A program made the position numbers and the translations under genes. 64,000 bases of DNA from Effrenium voratum (Eukaryota; Sar; Dinophyceae; Suessiales; Symbiodiniaceae). Position 1 is the stretch's first letter; the number at the start of each line of letters is the position of its first letter. Below are positions 56,736 through 64,000 of the stretch, piece by piece. The stretch lies in NCBI GenBank assembly GCA_963377175.1, contig CAUJNA010000596.1:62001-126000 (forward strand), read 5' to 3'. The notes beneath the pieces are model-generated. The model saw only the letters and a list, made by a program, of their open reading frames with translations, had not been told where the DNA came from and did no database searches.

Positions 56736-58060
56736 CGAATGAACTACAATCAACATTTGGATATTTCTAGTACACCCTACTCCGTGAGAGTTTACCCAAA
56801 ATCCACAAGCTTTTGTCGGGACATACCCCATGAATTTTACTTGCATCAGGTAGAACCAGACAGGGTTGCTTGGAGTGTGTTACCACAAGTCACTGGAAAG
56901 AACCACAATGGAGTTGAGACTCCATTACTGGAGGTGCACAAGTGGCGTGTGAACTAGTCATAGAGAGCCACCGGTCCAATATGGACCCCACACGTGTACA
57001 CCCGTTGTCCAGAGTACAGCATGCGGGGTGTCGTTTCTGTCCTTCTATGTTTGGGCCTTAAACATCGCCTTTGGTTGCCAGTTCAAAGTGAGGGTCCTTT
57101 TGGTGCGGACATGCCAAAAGGCGAAGTGTAAGCATGCCATTTTGTTGAGCATGACCTGCTGGTTGCAGTTGGTTGCTATTGTACGGCTTGCTTTCACATC
57201 GGCTTTTTCTTGAGTTCACGGAGACAAATGGAAAAGCGAACCTATTTTGCAGGTCGAGCAAACCCGTCATGCTTCTTGTTCTGTTTTTTTGCCGCGCTTA
57301 GTTCTGCAGGAAACCAACCACATCCCTTCCTCTAGAGGCAAACGTGTGACAACGCCCCTTCTGGATTTCTCGGCCAGGAGACTTTGGAGGCGTCTCTGAG
57401 CCGACGGATTGCTTGAGCTTTGAACACGTGGTTTCCGGGGTCCCACGGACGGGGACATTGGGCCCAAGGTGGCCCAGCTAGATTCTCTGTTGGCCGTATC
57501 TAAGGCCCAACCGTGTGGGGGGATCTTTGGAACAACGGTTCGTGGCATCGCTGATGACTGTTTGACTTGTGTTGTGCACACCAACGATGCGCGGCATGTG
57601 TCGTGATTTGCAAGGTGAAGTCTCCAAGACCCAACAAGTGAGGGCCCAAATACAATTTGCACCCTAAAGTCAGCAGAACAGGGGACCTTGGCGTGCGCTT
57701 TTGGTACATTTTGAGTCGTGCAGTCCTGTGGGTCAAGCTGTTCGATTGCCAAACTTCAACCAATGCAGGGGAACATCATGACAAGCCCAAGCAAAACCAA
57801 AACTGACTTAAAAAACCACCCCGAAAAACCTCGAGAAACCCAAACAACAAAGATCACTTCGACAGAACAAACAATACTACCACGATGATGCAAAAAACCA
57901 AACAACGATGATTGGAAACTCCTTGGAGAGCAGCTCATGTTGAAAGAGTTATCGAAACACACTTCTTTTTGTTGTGTTTTCTCAAGTTGTTCTGTTGTTT
58001 CTTGGGCTATCTCGAGTTTGTTTTGTCTTTAGCGTTTCTTCTTTTGAAGGCAGGCGATTT

Positions 58061-58099
58061 GGAAGAAGCAACTAGCTTGTCTTTCCTTATTCGATTCTA
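58061..58099. repeat. Dispersed motif D, copy 1
   Basis: GGAAGAAGCAACTAGCTTG followed by TCTTTCCTTATTCGATTCTA. Further copies at 58240-58283, 58380-58420, 58761-58800 and 60217-60255. Confidence 0.8.
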
Positions 58100-58239
58100 T
58101 GCTATTTCTAATTGAAGTCTACTTCAAGCCCTACTTGGTAAGGAATTCCTATTTGACATCAAACTCACGTAACAACAACTTCGCTAATTAATTTCTATTA
58201 AACATCGAATCAAGTGTGACAATTCTATTTAAGTTAACC

Positions 58240-58283
58240 AGAAGAAACAAACAGCTTGTCTTTCCTTACCAGTTTCCATTTAA
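58240..58283. repeat. Dispersed motif D, copy 2
   Basis: AGAAGAAACAAACAGCTTG then TCTTTCCTTACCAGTTTCCA. Confidence 0.8.
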
Positions 58284-58379
58284 TTTAGGTTTCATATATA
58301 TGTAAGCTCGTAGCTACTTGGAAAGGAACTTCTATTAAACGTCTGATTAAACATGAACGACAATGTCGTTGAATGACTT

Positions 58380-58420
58380 AGAAGAAACGACCAGCTTTTG
58401 TTTCCCTACTAGATTCTAGC
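58380..58420. repeat. Dispersed motif D, copy 3
   Basis: AGAAGAAACGACCAGCTTTT then GTTTCCCTACTAGATTCTA. Confidence 0.75.
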
Positions 58421-58760
58421 TAGTTTACATTTGAATTCTATTTAAGGTTTGGAAAATATTTCCCATTCAGAATTGGAAGGAGTTCCTGTTATAAATCTAT
58501 TCCAAAATAATAATTCGAGTGAAGCTCTCATTGAACTCATACGTGGAACAAACTCCTATGTTTAGCATCCTTTCGATTGGAGTTCGAATTGAATCTTAAT
58601 CGAAATCGGACTTGGAAGGGACGTACTATTTAAAATCTAAGTCAATATAAGACTTTAGGTTGAATTCTAATCGAAACCCCATTTAAACTTCAAGCGCAAT
58701 TTAACACTTGCAATCCAATTATAATGGAGTATGCACGTTCCATTGAGGGGCTTGAAAATC

Positions 58761-58800
58761 AGAAGAAACAACACGCGTGTCTTTCTTTTTTTTGATTCCA
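58761..58800. repeat. Dispersed motif D, copy 4
   Basis: AGAAGAAACAACACGCGTG then TCTTTCTTTTTTTTGATTCC. Confidence 0.75.
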
Positions 58801-59017
58801 TTTAAGGCCCAGTTAAAGTCATGATTCGCAAGGACCCATCATGTTCGTTCTCATTCACTGTAATGTTTTACATGGACTTCTAATTAACATGTGTGTTGAC
58901 TTCTAATTAATGTTGGAACTTGATAAATACAGGGCCCCCCCCCCCCTCCAAAGAATGGAGGCACTAGAATTCTGTAGGCTCACTTTTGACACAATGGAGG
59001 ATGTTGGGGCCCAATTC

Positions 59018-59124
59018 TACTTTAGTATTGCAGCCACTTCCTTTTTGGAATTCCACTTTGGTATTGCAACCACTTCTTCCTGAGCAGACTTTCTGGAATA
59101 CTACTTTAGTATTGCAACCACTTC
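59018..59124. repeat. Three copies of a 23-base unit
   Basis: TACTTTAGTATTGCARCCAC with TTC at 59018, 59054 and 59102; the copies are 36 and 48 bases apart. Confidence 0.85.
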
Positions 59125-59149
59125 CCTTTCAGTTCTTTCTGTAGCCATT

Positions 59150-59331
59150 CAAAGGGGAATGCTTTTAATTAAGCAAGTGGGCCACCAATTGAAAGGGGAG
59201 TGCTTTTAAGCAAGTGGGCCACCAATTGAAAGGGGAATGCTTTTAAGTAAGTGGGCCACCAATTAAAAGGGGCATGCTTTTGAGTAAGTGGGCCACCAAT
59301 TAAAAGGGGCATGCTTTTGAGTAAAGCAAGT
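59150..59331. repeat. 37-bp tandem repeat, nearly five copies
   Basis: Units beginning CAAGTGGGCCACCAATTG at 59174, 59211, 59248 and 59285, exactly 37 bases apart, with partial units at both ends. Confidence 0.95.
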
Positions 59332-59415
59332 GACAGTTTATTTTCTGGAGGGGGGCTGGGGTCTTGCAACTAATGTGGTCGCCCTAAACAATGCCATTGT
59401 TGAACGATTTTTAAC

Positions 59416-59763
59416 ATGCATCGTGGCACGGAGCTGGTGTGGAATGCGGAGGACCTCGTGATAGTGAAGGTGATCGTGAGGTACAACATGCGGGTCCAGC
59501 AGGGCGAGGCGTGCTCGCGGAATTTCCAGCCGCAATGCCGCCTGCTGCCGAAAGAGTTGCAGGGGGACCACGTGGAGGTGCCCGTATACGAAAGGATTGC
59601 AGCAAGCAGGTGGCACGACTGTGCCCACACCCCTCACTGGGAAGAACACTACGTCCCACACAAGGACTGGTTCCTTCACATGAACTATGACAAGGTGAAG
59701 AATCTCACACCCTTGGGCTGCTGCTTCCCCTGGGCTCCTCAGCCCGTTCAGTGGGGTCTGTGA
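59416..59763 (+). CDS. Open frame, unknown protein (115 codons)
   Basis: ATG to TGA with coding-like codon use throughout: GC-ended codons to about 59608 (V-W-N-A-E-D-L-V-I-V-K-V-I-V-R-Y), then a His/Trp/Tyr-rich part (W-H-D-C-A-H-T-P-H-W-E-E-H-Y). In-frame stops lie just upstream of the ATG. It might be an intronless gene or an exon ending at the CAG|GT at 59609. No family recognised. The minus strand is also open in three frames, so this is not certain. Confidence 0.5.
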   Translation: MHRGTELVWNAEDLVIVKVIVRYNMRVQQGEACSRNFQPQCRLLPKELQGDHVEVPVYERIAASRWHDCAHTPHWEEHYVPHKDWFLHMNYDKVKNLTPLGCCFPWAPQPVQWGL

Positions 59764-60216
59764 GGGGTACCCTTGTCCTGATTGTTATTTTTTCATGTTT
59801 TAAACACGGTTTAGCAAAGAATTTGCAGTTTCAGGGCTGGGGATGGTTTTCAAATTTCAGAGGTTTCTGCTGGCTTTGTTTTTTGGTATTGTTGGCATTT
59901 GGGTGATTGTTTTTTTTGGGGGGGGAGATGGTTTTCTAAATTAAACCTGATTTGTGGATTTTGTTTTGATTTTTCCCCCCGGGCAAAAAACTTTCAATTA
60001 TTCTGGTCCCCATCAACAATGGGGGCGAACCACAATAAGGAAAACACTTTGCATGATTGACTAGCCCATTGCTAATCGGGTGCCAACATTAAAATATGTG
60101 TTAAACTTGAGGCGTGGCATGTTAAGACTCGTAACCAATAGAATCAATAGAACTGAAATTGCATTTCCAGGAGTTTTCATCGGTTGTTCACTTCTTTTAA
60201 GGGGCAGGCAAATTGG

Positions 60217-60255
60217 CAGAAGCAACACGCTTGTGTTTCCATACCGGAATCTACT
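60217..60255. repeat. Dispersed motif D, copy 5
   Basis: GGCAGAAGCAACACGCTTG then TGTTTCCATACCGGAATCTA. With copy 1 it also shares an upstream CTTCTTTT-AAGG-CAGGC stretch. Confidence 0.75.
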
Positions 60256-60261
60256 TCAATT

Positions 60262-60591
60262 CTAGTTACGAAGAGAATTGCAGCTACTCTGGCTTGAATG
60301 AGCAGCAACACCTAGCAGCATATTACAACAATCCATGCAGATGCCCCCGTTGAGTGATTCAGAACTCGTAGTCAAAAGGCATTCTTCAGCAAAGCAAGCG
60401 TACAACTTGCTCAACATATCAAAATCAGGACATGGATGCCTGACCGTTTGAAGGGTCAACAGACTCTGGCTATAGATACTGTTCTGTGCACTCACGATCG
60501 GGTTTAAGACAAAGAACATCTCTCTGGGTTTAGACATTTGGTCGGGCATGATGTGTCTCAATGGTTCTTGTAAGTGACTTTCTGAAAGCAT
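60262..60591 (-). CDS. Minus-strand open frame, unknown (109 codons)
   Basis: From an ATG at 60591-60589 to a stop at 60262. Balanced composition with P-D-Q-M-S-K-P-R-E-M-F-F-V-L-N-P and a Cys-rich end (C-M-D-C-C). No + frame competes. AT-richer than the confirmed exons; no family recognised. Confidence 0.3.
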   Translation of the reverse strand: MLSESHLQEPLRHIMPDQMSKPREMFFVLNPIVSAQNSIYSQSLLTLQTVRHPCPDFDMLSKLYACFAEECLLTTSSESLNGGICMDCCNMLLGVAAHSSQSSCNSLRN

Positions 60592-61299
60592 CTCAGACAG
60601 GAAAGCAACCAACAGCAGCAAACAGCAAGCACAGTTGGCATTTAGATGCCCACAATGAATTGTCCCAACCAGAACAGGTTCCGCCGCCCTTTTGATTCTT
60701 CAGATTTCGGGTAGACGGCAGACTCCTCAAATACCCAGGTTTTGATCGTGAAACTGCGTGGGCTCCAGTTCGCCAAGAGCAGCTTGACGTTTGAAGTTTG
60801 TTTTCAAGGCCTTTGATTGCAAGTCAAGTGCCTTCTGTGCCTTGGAAACATGTTCCGGAGTATTTAATTTGTTAGTATAGAGGTTGGGAAGTGAAGATGA
60901 TGTAGTTTGTAGATTTGGTTTTTGTAGGTGTTCTTTTTTGATTGTTTGGTTGAATATAGATGGAGTTTGTCGGTTTCTGTTAGGTTTGATGTTACTACTG
61001 GTTTTTGGGAACTCAGTTTCCAGTGCAGAGACTTGGATTTTCAGGTTCAACCATTTCCGTTTCGGTTGGTTTATGTTTGTTTTGCTGCTTCGGATGGTTT
61101 GTTTCCTGCTGTCTTTTGGTTTGCGACCCCAAAGACCGCCAGCGTGAAATGGAGCCAAACTTGCGGCTCCGTTCACTGGAGATCTTTGGAGATGGTTGGG
61201 GTTATAGGTGTCCTTTTTGGTTTGTGTTCATAGAAAATACATGGCCCTCATTGCGGGGCTTTTTCCGGCTTCCACTGGCAATCGAACGGGCTCTGCAAG

Positions 61300-61349
61300 G
61301 ACTCGAACCCCGATCCTGTGCCGGCGACGCTGAATGCGGTGTCTTTCAG
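61300..61349 (+). CDS. Candidate exon, unknown family
   Basis: TGCAAG|G acceptor; D-S-N-P-D-P-V-P-A-T-L-N-A-V-S-F; TTTCAG|GA donor. High GC in third positions. Just upstream (61133-61210) a second coding-like stretch reads R-E-M-E-P-N-L-R-L-R-S-L-E-I-F-G. Confidence 0.45.
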
Positions 61350-61734
61350 GATGATGTTTGCATTGCCGGACTTGGCTTACCTCTTTAAACTTTTTCCCCT
61401 TTCGACTTTCCTTTAATTTTCCTTACCGGCAAAAAGTTCACTTGTTGCAGGATTAAGTCTGGCCCAGCTTGCACATCCGTTGCAATGGAATGCAACAGTT
61501 CCTTCGAACTTTCTCGTCCAGGACTCAATCAGGTTCGGTGACACGAGGGATGTGTCCAAACACTCAAATGGAGCAAATAAAGGTATCCTTCTCTGGTTCC
61601 AGGGCTCCGTAGGTTACCCTCTTTCCAGCAATCATGTGTCCTCCAAAAGTATTTGGGTCTGTCTCAAAAGGTTGGCTTCCTTTTGGCTTCCCTTGGAACC
61701 AACTCAAAAGAGGTGCCTAGAAAAGACACTTCCA

Positions 61735-61757
61735 TTTGTATATATATATACATATAG
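61735..61757. repeat. AT microsatellite
   Basis: (TA)n with CATATAGAG end. Confidence 0.85.
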
Positions 61758-61771
61758 AGGGTGGACTAAAT

Positions 61772-61882
61772 ATGAAGCAGACTCTGACGGTGCTACTTTC
61801 TGTGTACCATATGTGGGCCAAGATGGAAGTGGACGTTTGGTACTGCCTTTTCACGAATCACATGGCCGCCGTCAAATTGCAG
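61772..61882 (+). CDS. Candidate exon with possible start codon
   Basis: ATG, then L-T-V-L-L-S-V-Y-H-M-W and V-D-V-W-Y-C-L-F-T-N-H-M-A-A-V; ends CAG|GC in phase 0. Third positions are GC-rich. The hydrophobic start could be a signal or membrane segment; family unknown. Sequence 61890-62720 shows nothing assignable. Confidence 0.4.
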
Positions 61883-62727
61883 GCCACATCCCTTGCGCAG
61901 TGCAGACTACAGTCTTTCAAACCCTTCTGTCGGCTTCCAGCTTCGATTGTTTGAAAGGGGGCCCGTGGACAGACTACGTCCCTTCTTGTGAACCCCCCCC
62001 TTTCCCACATTGTTGGAAGAAGGGTCGCCGATTTGGCTAAAACGCAAAGCCTTTTCCATCAGAGCAGCGTGCCAGCAATTTAAGGGAAATGTTGAGGCAG
62101 ATAAACCAAGAAGTCTTGTTTTCGTTCTTGTTTGTCCATCGACTAGTGGTAAGACCCCCGTCCACTAATGAATGGTAAGGGAGGGGGTTCCACATCCTTT
62201 GTGGGTTCCCCTTGGCATACCTATCCCATTGTTCCTTGGTTGGCACAAGGAACGTGAGGCATACCAAGGGGCACGCATCAGGACTTCCCCGTTGGCAAGA
62301 AGGGTGCCTTTGGCCTTTTTCCTTTGCTGCCTCAGGAAACAACGGCTCAACCATGCAACCAGACGCAAGCATACGATTTGCAAAGACAGTTGTGTAGACA
62401 CTCACTGAATCTAATACTGGAATTGATATATCTGGATTCGACCTACATATAGGATGTGCTCAGATATACGTATGTTGTATTCACCATATGAATGACGGTT
62501 ATGACATGTGCAGACAACTTCCAGAGTATATATGTTATACCTACAAAATGGAGTGCTATACACATGTGGGGACTTGGATGCATGGAACTTTGATGCTCCG
62601 GGGCTGTGCACCAACATATCATCAAAGGAAGTTTAGAAGGAACTTCCGTAGTACAGAAACTCATTGACAGGCAGCTTGTGTAGATAGATAGAATCAGAGT
62701 TTGTGCGCAGAGAAGATGAAAACGTGT

Positions 62728-63560
62728 GTGGGCGTGTGGCGGGGGAAATAGAAATCGTGAAAAAGAGTGACCCTCTGCGTGTTTTGGCGGGTCTGCGTTA
62801 ATGTCTGCGTCAATGTCAACCACCTCTGCCTTGACGCCTGTCCGGCGCGGGTTCGGCGCGGGTGCGGCGCCTGGCCCACTGTAATGGCAGCGCGAAGGTT
62901 TCGCGGGGCTTGGATTGCGTGGCAGGCGCAGCACTTTGAGAAGGTCAGGTGCAGATCTTCGTGGCAGGCGCAGCGCCTCAGCAAGGTCAGGTGCAGATTT
63001 CGTGTGCCTTTTGGCAAGGTCAGGTACAGATTTCGTGGCAGGGGCAGCACTTTCGCAAGGTCAGGTACAGATTTCGTGGCAGGCGCAGTACTTTCGCAAG
63101 GTCAGGTACAGATTTCGTGGCAGGCGCAGCACTTTGGCAAGGTGGGCGTGTGGCGGGGGAATAGAATTCACGAAAAAGAGTGACCCTTTGCGTGTTTTAG
63201 CGGGTCTACGTGAATACGTGAATGTCAACCACCTCTGTCTCGACGCCTGTCTTGTCTGGCGCGGGTCCGGCACGGGTTCGGCGCGGGTGCGGCGCGGGTA
63301 CGGCGCCCGGGCCAATGTGATGGCAGCGCGAAGGTTTCGCAAGGTTCGGATTGCGTGGCAGGCGCAGCACTTTCGCAAGGCCAGGTGCAGATTCTGTGGC
63401 AGGCGTAGCGCTTTGGCAAGGTCAGGTGCAGATTTCGTGGCAGGCACATCACTTTGAGAAGGTCAGGTGCAGATTTCGTGGCAGGCGCAGCACTGTGGCA
63501 AGGTCAGGTGCAGGTTTCGCGGCGGGCGCAGCACTCTGGCAAGCAGGTACAGATTTCGTG
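62728..63560. repeat. Nested tandem array: 41-bp units inside about 412-bp duplication
   Basis: The 41-base unit (AAGGTCAGGTACAGATTTC then GTGGCAGGCGCAGCACTTTCGC) recurs at 62941, 62983, 63016, 63057 and 63098 and again at 63377-63545. The whole segment, with the leader GGGCGTGTGGCGGGGGAA, is duplicated about 412 bases apart (62731 and 63144). Confidence 0.9.
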
Positions 63561-63569
63561 GCAGTGGTA

Positions 63570-64000
63570 GAGAAAGAAAAAGGAAGAAAGAGCGAGGGAG
63601 AGAGAGCGAGAGAGAGAGAGAGAGCGAAAGAGGAAAGAAACAGAAAGCGAAAGAGAAAGAGAGAGAAAAGAGAAAGATAAAGGGACATAGAAAGAAAGGA
63701 GAAAGGGAAGACAAAGAAAAAGATTAGCAAGAGAAAGAAAAGATATAGACAAAGAGAAAGAGAACAGTAAAGAGAAAGAAAAGAGAAAGAAAAGAGAACA
63801 GATTGAGAAAGAGAAAGAGAAAGAGCAAGAGAATAAAGACAAAGAAAAAGAGACAGGGACAGAGAAAGAGAAAGAGAAAGAAAAGGAAGAGAGAAAGACA
63901 AAGATAAAACAAAGAGAGAGAACAGAGAGAGAGAGAGAGGGAGAGGGAGAGAGAGAGAAAGAGAAAGAGAAAGAGAAAGAGAAAGAGAAAGAGAAAGAGA
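63570..64000. repeat. Long purine (GAGAAA) tract to window end
   Basis: About 430 bases almost free of pyrimidines on the + strand, ending in perfect (GAAAGA)n. It continues beyond the window. Confidence 0.95.

Larger units (their letters stand above)
57940..58930. other. AT-rich sector without genes
   Basis: Distinctly AT-richer than the rest of the window, with frequent stops in all frames. Contains four of the five copies of the CTTGTCTTTCC motif and many TTCTATTTAA/GAATTC-like fragments. Confidence 0.75.

Noticed and set aside
57267..57752. 161-codon minus-strand frame
   Set aside because: No ATG at its start, no recognised family, and both strands are partly open; not enough to call a gene.
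60727..61176. 149-codon minus-strand Lys/Asn/Gln-rich frame
   Set aside because: No ATG at its start, and its upstream end overlaps a better + strand coding-like stretch at 61133-61210.
62941..63545. CRISPR-like regular repeats
   Set aside because: Units are contiguous without unique spacers and the genome is eukaryotic; it is a plain tandem repeat.

Overview
The window reads as nuclear DNA of a dinoflagellate. Real coding sequence occurs as short GC-rich islands of 30-180 bases lost in kilobases of repeat-studded, moderately GC-rich filler, and islands that rejoin into recognisable proteins are bounded by introns that begin GC, GA or (rarely) GT and end AG followed by G in the next exon. 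That non-canonical splice pattern, large introns, all confident genes on one strand and many microsatellites are established dinoflagellate traits; the species cannot be named from the sequence. No bacterial-type gene, operon, tRNA, rRNA or CRISPR array was found, and most long open frames are antisense or microsatellite artefacts.

Three coding blocks on the + strand can be rebuilt. (1) About 4.1-16.5 kb: eleven exons of a DUF72 (YecE-type TIM-barrel) protein, with weaker candidate exons further upstream. (2) About 17.9-24.4 kb: exons ending in an R3H single-stranded nucleic-acid-binding domain, an Arg/Ala/Pro-rich tail and a stop at 24395-24397. It is unresolved whether this is a separate gene or the C-terminal half of the DUF72 gene. 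(3) 27.1-50.5 kb: a nearly complete cryptochrome/photolyase family gene in 23 recognised exons (1671 coding bases, in phase throughout, stop at 50541-50543); only the exon with the start codon is unidentified. In its FAD domain the first Trp of the usual W-x-W is kept but the second is Asn.

From 50.6 kb to the end the sequence changes character. It holds a degenerate 12-bp minisatellite (51.7-52.3 kb), scattered coding-like islands of unknown family, an AT-rich sector with a dispersed motif and a 37-bp tandem repeat (57.9-60.3 kb), a nested 41-bp/about 412-bp tandem array (62.7-63.6 kb) and a terminal purine tract.

The introns carry a perfect (CTAT)130 array, two degenerate telomere-like blocks, a 105-bp inverted-repeat element with 9-bp flanking duplications, several hairpins and dispersed repeat pairs. 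These suggest introns built or enlarged by small mobile elements. The neighbouring genes have no evident shared pathway; both DUF72 and R3H proteins are poorly characterised and the only link seen is same-strand adjacency.
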